Positions 55,387 to 63,983 of a DNA stretch of 64,000 nucleotides are shown here, one piece after another (the first letter of the stretch is position 1; every line of letters starts with the position of its first letter). Under the pieces are notes generated by a model. That model had not been told where the DNA came from, made no database searches, and saw only the letters and a list, made by a program, of their open reading frames with translations. This DNA is from Chryseobacterium echinoideorum (lineage in GTDB: Bacteria > Bacteroidota > Bacteroidia > Flavobacteriales > Weeksellaceae). The stretch spans positions 1-64,000 of the forward strand of contig NZ_VKNW01000015.1 of the NCBI RefSeq assembly GCF_007474535.1. The letters run 5' to 3'. A program made the translations under genes and the position numbers.

Positions 55387-56028
55387 TTAGCAAGCAGGAG
55401 GTGGTCTTACAGAAAAGACCTCAGAGAAACAATAATCTAAAGATTTGTTATTATAATAATGAAAACGCGAATCATGTAAAAACTCTAATGATATTTTAAT
55501 AATATAATTCTCTGCAATGCAGTTGGTTTTTAAAAGATGATAAGAATAGAAAGTAGTTGCAGAATCTTTAAGAAGACGTGATAAAGAAAGGAAATCTTCA
55601 GATGAAGAACAGCCCCTTAAATGATGAAAATCAAAAGATTCCTTACGTTTTTCGAAGTCATCAATCTTCTTTTTTATTTCTTTAAAAGCGAGCTTATTTC
55701 TTTTTTCTTTTGCTGCTTTTACATTTTTTTTAAGATCGTATTTTTCTTTTACAGTATTGTTTATTCCATTAAATACGACTACATTTTTACCATTTAAGTT
55801 GTACTCTTCATCAATATATCCTGAAACAACTTTTTCATTAAAATACTTATCAGATGAATATATTTTTACATCACCATGAAGTGTAATTTTCTGATGATTA
55901 TCAAAACTTTGCTGTGCACTCAGAAACAGGTTAAGATTAAGAAAAACAGCAAACAAAAAGAACTTCAATTCCGGAAAAGAAATTGTAATATTTTTACGTA
56001 GATTGATATTCAATAAATGTATTTTCAA
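55387..56028 (-). CDS. Secreted protein with C-terminal SVRPPPA motif (RPPPA-2)
   Basis: A 213-residue protein. A hydrophobic signal (FFLFAVFLNLNLFLSAQ) precedes a short beta region (KITLHGDVKIYSSDKYFNEK), a Lys/Glu-rich helix (KKNVKAAKEKRNKLAFKEIK) and a C-terminal domain with ISLEFLHDSRFHYYNNKSL ending FSVRPPPAC. The whole order of regions matches the 238-residue gene at 58615 (which ends HSVRPPPAYAFSC). No known family recognised. A TAnnTTTG box at 56045 supports the ATG at 56028. Confidence 0.7.
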   Translation of the reverse strand: MKIHLLNINLRKNITISFPELKFFLFAVFLNLNLFLSAQQSFDNHQKITLHGDVKIYSSDKYFNEKVVSGYIDEEYNLNGKNVVVFNGINNTVKEKYDLKKNVKAAKEKRNKLAFKEIKKKIDDFEKRKESFDFHHLRGCSSSEDFLSLSRLLKDSATTFYSYHLLKTNCIAENYIIKISLEFLHDSRFHYYNNKSLDYCFSEVFSVRPPPAC

Positions 56029-56044
56029 AAAAAATAGTAAGCCG

Positions 56045-56052
56045 CAAAAATA
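56045..56052 (-). promoter_or_regulatory. Promoter -7 element of RPPPA-2
   Basis: Leftward TATTTTTG followed by C, 17 nt before the ATG at 56028, after the terminator of the preceding gene. Confidence 0.45.
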
Positions 56053-56099
56053 GCAATTATTCCCGTAAAGAATATGAATATTAAATTAATATTTAAAAA

Positions 56100-56131
56100 A
56101 AAATTGCTTTCATCAATAGAAAGCAATTTAT
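56100..56131 (-). terminator. Terminator of the three-gene surface protein operon
   Basis: Perfect stem AAATTGCTTTC/GAAAGCAATTT with a 7-nt loop, followed leftward by a long T run, 24 nt after the stop at 56153. Confidence 0.85.
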
Positions 56132-56152
56132 AATTAGATTATTCGCATCATA

Positions 56153-56911
56153 TTACTGAATCGGCTCCAGTATTTTCAAAGAAGATGACGTTCCTGCCAT
56201 AGAGGAACTCAAAACTGATGTATTCTGCGATTGACCAATCGTTAAAGTGTTTCCTACAGGAACATTTCTTTGGGCACATGCAAATTTGTAAGTATGAGTT
56301 CCTACCCCTAAATTGGGTATAGAAGCGTTCAGTGTAAGTATTCGGTACGAGCCAGATGCACCACTAACGATGCCGGTTCGCGTAAATCTCAATTCGTTAT
56401 CAATATATATTCCACAGCCGAAAGATCCTGTTCCACTTGTTCCGGTAACTTGCGCCACTGTTTGTACAAAGATATTGACAATATTAGATGCCTTTGTAAC
56501 CTTGAATGCAGGTTCGCTTACTCCACTGATTTCTAACCAATCTGATGGGAGTGCCTGATTTTCATTATATGCAACTCCATCTGCCCCTGCTCCATTGAAA
56601 GATACTCCTACGGTTGTTGATTTTAAAGATGATGCTGTAAGAACAAGACCATCAAGATATCCATTAGGTAAATCAAATTTTTTCCATGTAGGATTAGCTG
56701 CTCCGTTAGCAGAAATAAGGTCACCTACTGTACCGGAGTTACCCACTGTAGAGTTTGTACCTCCCAGATTAATTTCATTATTTACGTTCATTGTTCCGTT
56801 AACATCCAACCTGGAACGTGGTACTGTTGTACCAACCCCTACATTTCCAGATTGCGCCAATAAAACACTCAGATTTGTTATCAGAGATAACAATAAAATA
56901 TATTTTTTCAT
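56153..56911 (-). CDS. Secreted surface protein, paralogue 3 of 3
   Basis: A 252-residue protein with signal peptide MKKYILLLSLITNLSVLLAQ followed by the module NVGVGTTVPRSRLDVNGTM and a linker with NLGGTNSTVGNSGTVGDLIS. The C-terminal domain, with FGCGIYIDNELRFTR and THTYKFACAQRN, is shared with the two upstream genes. The paired Cys probably form a disulfide in a beta-sandwich. No catalytic motif seen. It starts 15 nt after the previous gene. Confidence 0.75.
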   Translation of the reverse strand: MKKYILLLSLITNLSVLLAQSGNVGVGTTVPRSRLDVNGTMNVNNEINLGGTNSTVGNSGTVGDLISANGAANPTWKKFDLPNGYLDGLVLTASSLKSTTVGVSFNGAGADGVAYNENQALPSDWLEISGVSEPAFKVTKASNIVNIFVQTVAQVTGTSGTGSFGCGIYIDNELRFTRTGIVSGASGSYRILTLNASIPNLGVGTHTYKFACAQRNVPVGNTLTIGQSQNTSVLSSSMAGTSSSLKILEPIQ

Positions 56912-56925
56912 TGTAATTTTACTTA

Positions 56926-57735
56926 TTAAGGATTATAGACAGGAACCGTATTTCCAGTACTTGGTTTTTCATATGTTTCTACTACCAAAGATGATTTGGT
57001 CATAAAGTCATTTAAATTACCACTTACTGCTTTCCCAACACCTAATGTCCCTGCAAAAGAATTAAAGTTTGCTCTCCTTTTACAAGATACCTTAGCTGTA
57101 TGTGATGCTATTGTCAAGTTGTTGACTGACGCTACCAAATCAAAAGTATAAAACGGATTCGTAGCCGACCCCGGTTGATTTAAAGTATACACACGAATTC
57201 CCTTTAACAAATCATCTACGAAAATGCCACAAGAAAATTCTACAGCTGAATTTATATCGGTTGAATTCATATGTGCTATAGTCTCAAAAGTCAATATCGT
57301 AATATTCTCCTGATTGTCTATTTGAAAATCCTTTTGTAATGCTGAGATCTGAATTCCACCAAAAGAAGCTAATGTCTGATTTAGTGTATGAATTTCAGCA
57401 CCTGTCGTTGTTGAATTAAAAGTATCTCCCAACTTTGTTTCTGCAGCAACATTATTGAAAATTGTATACAAAAAAGGATCAAAGTCAGGTCTTCTGATGA
57501 CTTTCCAAACCGGAGGATTATTAGCTCCTTGCGAAACCAAAACCGACCCCACATCACCCAACAATCCGTTTGTGCTATCAGAGCCTCCCAGATATATCCT
57601 GTTTCTTATATTTAAGTTTCCCTGCACGTCCAATCTTGCTCTTGGTGTTTCAGTATTGATCCCTACTTGGGAAAAAACAAAACTATTAATGAAAACCAAC
57701 GCAACAGCAGCTATATATTTATTAAAAATCATCAT
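56926..57735 (-). CDS. Secreted surface protein, paralogue 2 of 3
   Basis: A 269-residue paralogue with signal MMIFNKYIAAVALVFINSFVFSQ cut before VGINTETPRARLDVQGNL. It then has YLGGSDSTNGLLGDVGSVLV and a C-terminal domain with FSCGIFVDDLLKGIRV and SHTAKVSCKRRAN. Same order of domains as its neighbours, but only about a third identical by eye. The start is 3 nt after the stop of the first gene, so the three are one operon. Confidence 0.75.
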   Translation of the reverse strand: MMIFNKYIAAVALVFINSFVFSQVGINTETPRARLDVQGNLNIRNRIYLGGSDSTNGLLGDVGSVLVSQGANNPPVWKVIRRPDFDPFLYTIFNNVAAETKLGDTFNSTTTGAEIHTLNQTLASFGGIQISALQKDFQIDNQENITILTFETIAHMNSTDINSAVEFSCGIFVDDLLKGIRVYTLNQPGSATNPFYTFDLVASVNNLTIASHTAKVSCKRRANFNSFAGTLGVGKAVSGNLNDFMTKSSLVVETYEKPSTGNTVPVYNP

Positions 57736-57738
57736 TCT

Positions 57739-58545
57739 CTAATATATTATTTTAACTTGTTCACTGACATCAAACTTCAAAATTGATCTCAGCATAAAAT
57801 TGTTTACTCTCTGGGTACCGTCTGTAGTAGTTCTACCAATTGCTAAATGATACCCGGTTGCGCTTGAGGCAATTCTTCTGCAAGCAACTTTTACCGTGTG
57901 AGAACCTGCTGTAAGATTATTTACAGTATAGCTCAATGTAAAAATTGACTGATTTTTTGCCCCTTTACCAGTTATTCCATTAATTTGATCTGATCTGATG
58001 GCTCTCAACTGATCATCTATAAAGATTCCGCATGCAAAACGCACATATGCACCTGTAGTCGTTCCTACGTTAGACATTTCCAGACCTGTCTGAAACAAAA
58101 AGTTAGTCCTGTTCAATGTATTTTTGATCGTAAAACTTGAAGCTAAACCAGGTATTGGACTCCATACAGGACTTGTGGAGTTGATACTTTCCCCAAAAGG
58201 ACTTGTTGCTATACCATCACCTGAACTTGTATTACTGAAATTAATTCCAGTTTCATCGGCAGTAGCATTTGATTCAGTAATTCTATATTCATCCTGCTCA
58301 AAAAAACCAAGCTTGGATGTTTTCCATTCCGGAGTTACATTATCTCCTTGCGAAACAAGTATCTGATTATTTGTTCCCGGTTTACCATCTGTTGTTTTTG
58401 TACCTCCCACTCTTAGTTCATTCCTAAGAGTAATATCTCCATTTACATCAAGCATAGACTGCGGCGTAGCAGTATTTATCCCTACTTGAGCAAACGAAAT
58501 AATACTGGCAAATAATGCCAATATCATTATGCCTTTAAATTTCAT
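57739..58545 (-). CDS. Secreted surface protein, paralogue 1 of 3
   Basis: A 268-residue protein with signal MKFKGIMILALFASIISFAQ, module VGINTATPQSMLDVNGDITL, VGGTKTTDGKPGTNNQILVS and the C-terminal domain with FACGIFIDDQLRAIRS and SHTVKVACRRIAS. It is the first gene of the three-gene operon. The N-terminal LDVNG module is common in Bacteroidetes exported proteins. No T9SS C-terminal signal is obvious. Confidence 0.75.
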   Translation of the reverse strand: MKFKGIMILALFASIISFAQVGINTATPQSMLDVNGDITLRNELRVGGTKTTDGKPGTNNQILVSQGDNVTPEWKTSKLGFFEQDEYRITESNATADETGINFSNTSSGDGIATSPFGESINSTSPVWSPIPGLASSFTIKNTLNRTNFLFQTGLEMSNVGTTTGAYVRFACGIFIDDQLRAIRSDQINGITGKGAKNQSIFTLSYTVNNLTAGSHTVKVACRRIASSATGYHLAIGRTTTDGTQRVNNFMLRSILKFDVSEQVKIIY

Positions 58546-58614
58546 AGTATTTAAATTAATTGATAAATAAAAAATTGAATTGTTTATTCAGATTGCATTA
58601 TATTCAGATTGTTT

Positions 58615-59331
58615 TTAACAACTGAATGCATAAGCAGGGGGAGGTCTTACAGAATGAAATGGAGTAAAATGATAAGTGAAGCATACATTTTTATACAATG
58701 TATACTTTTGGTTGTAAACAAACTCTAAACTGATGTTTGTTTTCTCGTTGTATTTTAGAAAATTGTACGAAGATGTCTGCTGAACAAAGGAAGTATTTAC
58801 ATTTCTATCCGTATTCAGATGCTCGTCAGAAGGTATATTATTAAACCTGTCATTAATAATTTTCCTCTTTTTAAGATCACTTTTAATTTTAGCTAAAAGT
58901 TTTTTATCCGATTTAGTCTTGGCAGACCTTTCTTTATGAAGGTCTTTTTCAATAATTACTTTACTCGGCTGTACTCCATTAACAGTAAGTTTTGTTTTGT
59001 CAGCAGAGATTGTAAGATTGACTTCTGACTTATTTAATGTTACAGTCTTATCAGTAACCTGTTTAATAAATCCTGGATCAGCAGAATATAAAAAAGCTCC
59101 TTCAGAAACGTATATCTGAGCTTGTTGAGGCTCATCTACATTTTGAGCAAATATGCTGTTGAAGAAAGAAACAAATAACAATAAAAATAAAGACAAAGAT
59201 TTTACATTCTTGTCATTCCAATATTTATTTGACTTCTTGTCTAAAAGAGCAGCTGTTATAATATTTATGTTTTTGCAAAGGTACGAAACTATACCCAAAG
59301 TATTACAGCACAAATGTTTGACAAAATTCAT
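58615..59331 (-). CDS. Secreted protein with C-terminal SVRPPPA motif (RPPPA-1)
   Basis: The open frame gives 238 residues. A hydrophobic signal LSLFLLLFVSFFNSIFAQ begins only at about residue 45. It is followed by IYVSEGAFLYSADPGFIKQV, a Lys-rich helix and ISLEFVYNQKYTLYKN, ending HSVRPPPAYAFSC. It is clearly paralogous to the gene at 55387. The start is uncertain. The ATG at 59331 leaves a long pre-signal stretch, and a promoter-like TACCTTTG at 59276-59283 falls inside it, but no in-frame ATG follows before the signal. Confidence 0.65.
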   Translation of the reverse strand: MNFVKHLCCNTLGIVSYLCKNINIITAALLDKKSNKYWNDKNVKSLSLFLLLFVSFFNSIFAQNVDEPQQAQIYVSEGAFLYSADPGFIKQVTDKTVTLNKSEVNLTISADKTKLTVNGVQPSKVIIEKDLHKERSAKTKSDKKLLAKIKSDLKKRKIINDRFNNIPSDEHLNTDRNVNTSFVQQTSSYNFLKYNEKTNISLEFVYNQKYTLYKNVCFTYHFTPFHSVRPPPAYAFSC

Positions 59332-59372
59332 ATTATCAATGATAATTATACTGTATTAAATATGTATTAAAT

Positions 59373-59401
59373 AAAAAAGCTGCTCCGGGTAGGAACAGCT
59401 T
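59373..59401 (-). terminator. Terminator directly after rplL
   Basis: AGCTGTTCC and GGAGCAGCT form a stem with one mismatch, followed by TTTTTT leftward, 21 nt after the rplL stop. Its presence indicates that transcription from the ribosomal genes does not simply run on to rpoBC. Confidence 0.8.
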
Positions 59402-59421
59402 CAAATATTGTAAAAAATGAA

Positions 59422-59790
59422 TTACTTCAATTCTACTTCAGCACCAGCTTCTTCTAATTGCTTCTTAAGAGCTTCAGCTTCGTCTTTAGAGATACCAGTT
59501 TTGATCGGAGCAGGAGCACCATCTACGATATCTTTAGCTTCTTTAAGACCAGCACCAGTTAAATCTTTTACTAATTTAACGATTGCTAATTTAGAAGCAC
59601 CTGCAGACTTAAGAATTACGTCGAATTCAGTTTTTTCTTCAGCAGCTTCACCTGCACCACCTGCAGCCATAACTACAGCAGCAGCAGCTGGCTCAATTCC
59701 GTACTCATCCTTAAGGATAGCAGCTAATTCATTTACGTCTTTTACTGTTAAGTTTACTAGCGTTTCAGCTAAATTTTTTAAATCTGACAT
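59422..59790 (-). CDS. rplL: 50S ribosomal protein L7/L12 (bL12)
   Basis: Stalk protein that recruits translation factors. 122 residues: N-terminal dimerisation helices ([20 protein letters not shown]), Ala-rich hinge ([18 protein letters not shown]) and the C-terminal factor-binding domain ([36 protein letters not shown]). Normal length and intact. Downstream there is an intrinsic terminator instead of rpoB. Confidence 0.98.
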   Translation of the reverse strand: MSDLKNLAETLVNLTVKDVNELAAILKDEYGIEPAAAAVVMAAGGAGEAAEEKTEFDVILKSAGASKLAIVKLVKDLTGAGLKEAKDIVDGAPAPIKTGISKDEAEALKKQLEEAGAEVELK

Positions 59791-59836
59791 TGTTGTAATG
59801 TTTTTGTTGATTATTTATTTAATTTTTTGAGTGTAA

Positions 59837-60424
59837 TTATTCAGCAGCTGGAGCATCTCCTTCTTCAGCTGGAGTTTCCGGAGTTTCAGTAGCCGGAGCT
59901 TCTTCTACAGCAGGTGCAGCTTCTTCAGCCTTAGCTTCCGCTGTTTCAGATTTATTTTGAAGAGCAGAAACAACTCTTTGAATTGGAGACTGAAGTAATC
60001 CGATGATTTCACCGATCATTTCTTCTCTAGACTTGATGCTTACCAAAGTATCAAGATTGTTGTCACCAACATAGAAAGTTTCTTGTACAAAAGCAGACTT
60101 TAATGCCGGCTTCTCTTCTTTTTTTCTAAAGTCTTTGATTAATTTTGCAGGAGCATTAGCTGTTTCAGCAATCATTAATGCAGAGTTACCTTTGAAAGTC
60201 TGGAACATTTCAGAGTAATCTACTCCTTCAATCTGCTCCATTGCTTTTTGCAAAAGTGTATTTTTCACCACTTTTACTTTGATATTTTGTTTGAAAGCCT
60301 GTCTTCTGAAATCAGAAGATTTAGCAGCGTTCAAACCGTCTAGATCTGCTACGTAAACTACTTTAGCATCCTGAAGCAAATCTTTGATCTCTTGTATTGC
60401 TACAACTTTTTGGTCTTTTGTCAT
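59837..60424 (-). CDS. rplJ: 50S ribosomal protein L10 (uL10)
   Basis: Anchors L7/L12 to 23S rRNA. 195 residues; typical sequence YVADLDGLNAAKSSDFRRQA and FKGNSALMIAETANAPAKL. The C-terminal 25 residues or so are an Ala/Glu/Pro tail after the L12-binding helix, an addition like that on S16. 46 nt lie between this gene and rplL. Confidence 0.97.
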   Translation of the reverse strand: MTKDQKVVAIQEIKDLLQDAKVVYVADLDGLNAAKSSDFRRQAFKQNIKVKVVKNTLLQKAMEQIEGVDYSEMFQTFKGNSALMIAETANAPAKLIKDFRKKEEKPALKSAFVQETFYVGDNNLDTLVSIKSREEMIGEIIGLLQSPIQRVVSALQNKSETAEAKAEEAAPAVEEAPATETPETPAEEGDAPAAE

Positions 60425-60441
60425 TGTCTTAAGGATTATAA

Positions 60442-61134
60442 TTAGTTAACAGATTTAGTATCAATTGCAATACCCGGACTCATAGTAGAAGATAAATAAA
60501 TACTCTTCACATAAGTACCTTTAGCAGCAGTTGGTTTCATTTTAATCAAAGTAGAGATCAATTCCTGGGCATTTTCCTTGATTTTGGCAGCATCGAAAGA
60601 TACTTTACCAATACCAGCGTGGATAATACCGTATTTGTCTACTTTAAAGTCAATTTTACCAGCTTTTACTTCAGTTACTGCCTTACCAATTTCCATCGTT
60701 ACAGTACCTGATTTTGGGTTAGGCATCAAACCTCTTGGTCCTAATACTCTACCCAATGGTCCTAATTTACCCATAACAGCCGGCATCGTAACGATAACGT
60801 CAACATCTGTCCAACCGTCTTTGATTTTTTGTAAATATTCATCAAGACCTACATAATCAGCACCAGCTTCTTTAGCTTCAGCTTCTTTATCTGGAGTTAC
60901 TAAAGCCAAAACTTTAACATCTTTACCAGTACCATGAGGAAGAGATACTACCCCTCTTACCATTTGATTTGCTTTTCTTGGATCTACACCCAATCTTACA
61001 GCGATATCTACAGAAGCATCAAACTTTGCAGTGTTCACCTCTTTTACAAGAGTAGAACCTTCTTCAAGGTTATAGATTCTTCCTTTTTCTACTTTGCTTA
61101 AAGCTTCCTTTTGCTTTTTAGTCAATTTTGCCAT
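60442..61134 (-). CDS. rplA: 50S ribosomal protein L1 (uL1)
   Basis: Forms the L1 stalk that moves E-site tRNA and represses its own operon by binding mRNA. 230 residues with [20 protein letters not shown] and the RNA-binding [17 protein letters not shown]. It is followed by rplJ after 17 nt and lies 11 nt after rplK. Confidence 0.98.
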   Translation of the reverse strand: MAKLTKKQKEALSKVEKGRIYNLEEGSTLVKEVNTAKFDASVDIAVRLGVDPRKANQMVRGVVSLPHGTGKDVKVLALVTPDKEAEAKEAGADYVGLDEYLQKIKDGWTDVDVIVTMPAVMGKLGPLGRVLGPRGLMPNPKSGTVTMEIGKAVTEVKAGKIDFKVDKYGIIHAGIGKVSFDAAKIKENAQELISTLIKMKPTAAKGTYVKSIYLSSTMSPGIAIDTKSVN

Positions 61135-61145
61135 TTCTTTAAGTA

Positions 61146-61592
61146 TTAAGCGTTAAAAGTTGGTTTAGTTCCTGTTACTCTTAATCCCATAGATCTTGCA
61201 GTACCTGCAACCATAGAAACAGCAGAATCCATTGTAAAGCAGTTAAGGTCAGTCATCTTGTCTTCAGCGATCTTTTGAACCTGAGCCCAAGATACAGCAC
61301 CTACTTTGTTTCTGTTTGGTTCTCCGGAACCACCCTTGATTTTAGCCGCATCCATCAACTGGATTGCTGCAGGAGGAGTTTTGATTACGAATTCAAAAGA
61401 TTTGTCTTCGTATACTGTAATTACTACAGGTAAAACTTGTCCTGGCTTATCTTGAGTTCTTCCGTTAAATTGCTTACAAAACTCCATGATGTTCACACCT
61501 GCAGAACCCAAAGCTGGACCTACTGGTGGAGAAGGGTTGGCAGCGCCACCTTTCACCTGAAGTTTTACCATTTTAAAGACTTTTTTAGCCAT
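61146..61592 (-). CDS. rplK: 50S ribosomal protein L11 (uL11)
   Basis: Component of the GTPase-associated centre. 148 residues: [20 protein letters not shown] at the N terminus, then the rRNA-binding C-terminal domain ([29 protein letters not shown]). First gene of the rplKAJL unit, with its own promoter about 95 nt upstream. Confidence 0.98.
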   Translation of the reverse strand: MAKKVFKMVKLQVKGGAANPSPPVGPALGSAGVNIMEFCKQFNGRTQDKPGQVLPVVITVYEDKSFEFVIKTPPAAIQLMDAAKIKGGSGEPNRNKVGAVSWAQVQKIAEDKMTDLNCFTMDSAVSMVAGTARSMGLRVTGTKPTFNA

Positions 61593-61687
61593 TTTTTATT
61601 TTTTAAATTTGAATAATTAATGAGTTTGGAAGCATTTATTATTCAGCAGGTTACCTACTCACATACAGTAATCCTACTTTCGGACTG

Positions 61688-61718
61688 CAAAATTATGAAA
61701 AATATTTTGAATAGCAAA
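61688..61718 (-). promoter_or_regulatory. Consensus promoter of rplKAJL
   Basis: Read leftward: TTTG, 19 bases, TAATTTTG followed by C. An excellent Bacteroidetes promoter. The leader of about 90 nt before rplK is where L1 feedback regulation would be expected, although I cannot confirm an L1 site. Confidence 0.75.
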
Positions 61719-61743
61719 TAAAAAAGATATAGAATTAACAAAC

Positions 61744-61779
61744 AAAAAAGCCACTTATTTTACAATAAGTGGCTTTTAA
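61744..61779 (-). terminator. Terminator of nusG
   Basis: AAAAAGCCACTTATT/AATAAGTGGCTTTT stem with a 4-nt loop, followed leftward by a T run. It sits 17 nt after the nusG stop and separates nusG from rplK. Confidence 0.85.
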
Positions 61780-61795
61780 TATCTATAAGTATATT

Positions 61796-62338
61796 TTATA
61801 CTTTCTCTACCTGCATATAACTTAACTCCATTGGAGTTTTTCTTCCGAAGATTAAAACTGATACTTCAATTTTCTTCTTATCTTCAAGAATCTTTTCAAC
61901 TGTTCCATTAAATCCATTGAAAGGACCGTCAATTACTTTTACGTTTTCACCAACAATGAATGGAATTTCTGCATCAGTAGCAAATTCTGAAAGCTCATCC
62001 ATTCTACCCAGCATTCTGTTCACTTCTGATTTTCTCATTGGAACAGGATCACCTCCTTTTGTTAGACTTAAGAAAGATATTACTCCCGGGATATTTTTAA
62101 TAACGTGAGGAATCTCACCCATTAAATCTGCTTCTACCATTAAATAACCAGGGTAATATGGTCTTTCTTTTGGTACTTTTTTCCCATTTCTAAGCTGAAT
62201 AACCTTTTCCATAGGAATCACTACCTGAGTAACATACTGTTCAAAACCTAAACGTTTGATTTCTGTCTCAATGTAGTTTTTCACTTTATTTTCCTGTCCG
62301 CTGATTGCTTTCAGCACATACCATTTCAATTCGCTCAT
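61796..62338 (-). CDS. nusG: Transcription termination/antitermination protein NusG
   Basis: Binds RNA polymerase and Rho or the ribosome. 180 residues with the NGN domain (KWYVLKAISGQENKVKNYIE and YYPGYLMVEADLM) and a C-terminal KOW domain (GENVKVIDGPFNGFNGTVEK). Located 18 nt downstream of secE, as usual. Confidence 0.97.
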   Translation of the reverse strand: MSELKWYVLKAISGQENKVKNYIETEIKRLGFEQYVTQVVIPMEKVIQLRNGKKVPKERPYYPGYLMVEADLMGEIPHVIKNIPGVISFLSLTKGGDPVPMRKSEVNRMLGRMDELSEFATDAEIPFIVGENVKVIDGPFNGFNGTVEKILEDKKKIEVSVLIFGRKTPMELSYMQVEKV

Positions 62339-62356
62339 TATGGAAAATATCTTTTA

Positions 62357-62563
62357 TTAGTTGAAGCTGTTGATTAGTATTCCTATAATGTTGCTGATTG
62401 CTTTAGAAAACAATTCATCAACTCCAAAAGTAAAAAGTGATAAAATTACAGTTGCTACAGTTACTACAATTGTAGAAGACTGTAGATCTGCCCATTTTGG
62501 CCACTCTACTTTATGTCTGAATTCGTTATAAGAACCTTTTAAAAAATCGACAAATGAACTCAT
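62357..62563 (-). CDS. secE: Protein translocase subunit SecE
   Basis: Single-helix subunit of the SecYEG channel, short form of 68 residues. The amphipathic segment SFVDFLKGSYNEFRHKVEWP and the membrane helix VVTVATVILSLFTFGVDELF are typical. It lies between tRNA-Trp and nusG. Confidence 0.95.
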   Translation of the reverse strand: MSSFVDFLKGSYNEFRHKVEWPKWADLQSSTIVVTVATVILSLFTFGVDELFSKAISNIIGILINSFN

Positions 62564-62575
62564 AATTTATATTTG

Positions 62576-62646
62576 CACGGGCACAAGGATTCGAACCCTG
62601 ATCAACGGTGTTGGAGACCGGTATCCTACCATTGGACGATGCCCGT
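62576..62646 (-). tRNA. trnW: tRNA-Trp (CCA anticodon)
   Basis: A 71-nt cloverleaf: acceptor ACGGGCA/TGCCCGT, D stem GTCC/GGAT, anticodon loop CTCCAAC giving anticodon CCA, and T loop TTCGAAT. The 3' CCA is not encoded. It follows the tuf gene and precedes secE, the arrangement seen in many bacteria. Confidence 0.95.
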
Positions 62647-62651
62647 AGATT

Positions 62652-62686
62652 AAAAAGTTCCGTAAGCTTCCTTACGGAACTTTATT
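62652..62686 (-). terminator. Hairpin between tuf and tRNA-Trp
   Basis: Perfect 12-bp stem AAGTTCCGTAAG/CTTACGGAACTT with a short loop and a T tract leftward. It looks like a tuf terminator but ends only about 6 nt before the tRNA 5' end. It may be leaky, or may guide processing of a joint transcript. Confidence 0.75.
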
Positions 62687-62698
62687 ATATTAAGATGA

Positions 62699-63910
62699 TT
62701 AGTCTAAGATTTCAGTAACCTGACCTGAACCAACTGTTCTACCTCCTTCTCTGATCGCAAATCTAAGACCTACGTTAAGAGCGATTGGCTGTAACAATTC
62801 TACAGAAATTTCTAAGTTATCACCAGGCATTACCATTTCTACACCTTCTGGTAAGAAGATTTCACCTGTAACGTCAGTAGTTCTTACATAGAACTGAGGA
62901 CGATATTTGTTGTGGAATGGAGTGTGACGTCCACCTTCTTCTTTAGAAAGGATATATACAGATGCTTTGAATTTTTTGTGTGGCTTCACAGAATCTTTCT
63001 TAGCGATTACCATACCTCTCTTGATGTCAGTTTTTTCAATACCTCTCAACAATAGACCTACGTTATCACCAGCTTCACCTCTGTCTAGGATTTTTCTGAA
63101 CATCTCAACTCCTGTAATTGTAGAAGTTAATTTTTCATCACCCATACCAACGATATCCACAGGATCACCTGTATTAATAATACCAGCTTCAATTCTACCA
63201 GTTGCTACAGTACCTCTACCTGTAATAGAGAATACGTCTTCGATCGGCATCAAGAATGGCTTATCTGTATCTCTTGTTGGCTCTTCGATCCAAGTATCAA
63301 CAGCATCCATTAAAGCTTCAACGCTCTTGAACCACTGATCTTCAGTATTAACCGGGCTAGAAGTAGCAGCTGTAAGTGCACCTAATGCAGAACCTTGAAT
63401 TACTGGAGAGTTATCACCGTCGAAATCATAAGTAGACAATAAATCTCTCAATTCCATTTCAACTAGCTCTAATAACTCAGCATCATCTACCATGTCAACT
63501 TTGTTCATGAAAACAACAATTCTAGGTACGTTTACCTGACGACAAAGTAGGATATGCTCTCTAGTTTGAGGCATTGGTCCGTCAGTAGCAGCACACACAA
63601 CGATAGCTCCGTCCATCTGAGCAGCACCAGTTACCATGTTCTTTACGTAATCCGCGTGACCTGGACAGTCAACGTGAGCATAGTGTCTTTTTTCAGTTTC
63701 GTACTCGATGTGAGCAGTATTAATAGTGATACCTCTTTCTTTTTCTTCAGGAGCAGAGTCAATAGCAGAGAAATCTTTTTTCTCAGCAAGACCTTTGCTC
63801 GCTAATACAGCAGAAATAGCTGCAGTAAGTGTAGTTTTACCATGGTCAACGTGACCAATAGTACCAATGTTCAAGTGTGGTTTGTTACGATTAAACGTTT
63901 CCTTTGCCAT
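62699..63910 (-). CDS. tuf: Elongation factor Tu
   Basis: GTPase that delivers aminoacyl-tRNA to the ribosome. 403 residues (about 8-10 longer than many). GTP-binding motifs [20 protein letters not shown] and NKVDM are intact, and the C-terminal tRNA-binding domains ([35 protein letters not shown]) are complete. Confidence 0.98.
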   Translation of the reverse strand: MAKETFNRNKPHLNIGTIGHVDHGKTTLTAAISAVLASKGLAEKKDFSAIDSAPEEKERGITINTAHIEYETEKRHYAHVDCPGHADYVKNMVTGAAQMDGAIVVCAATDGPMPQTREHILLCRQVNVPRIVVFMNKVDMVDDAELLELVEMELRDLLSTYDFDGDNSPVIQGSALGALTAATSSPVNTEDQWFKSVEALMDAVDTWIEEPTRDTDKPFLMPIEDVFSITGRGTVATGRIEAGIINTGDPVDIVGMGDEKLTSTITGVEMFRKILDRGEAGDNVGLLLRGIEKTDIKRGMVIAKKDSVKPHKKFKASVYILSKEEGGRHTPFHNKYRPQFYVRTTDVTGEIFLPEGVEMVMPGDNLEISVELLQPIALNVGLRFAIREGGRTVGSGQVTEILD

Positions 63911-63955
63911 GATTTAAATTATTTATTTTATTGTTTTATTCAAATTTTCGGTGTG

Positions 63956-63983
63956 CAAATATAATGAATTTTTATATACCAAA
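63956..63983 (-). promoter_or_regulatory. Promoter of tuf
   Basis: Read leftward: TTTG, 16 bases, TATATTTG followed by C. It is close to consensus, with spacing one base under the usual range, and lies 45 nt before the tuf ATG. Confidence 0.6.

Noticed and set aside
51655-58545. Type IX secretion C-terminal domains on the surface proteins
   Set aside because: None of the C termini shows the usual G-x-Y...K-x-x-x pattern, so the export route beyond the signal peptide is left open.
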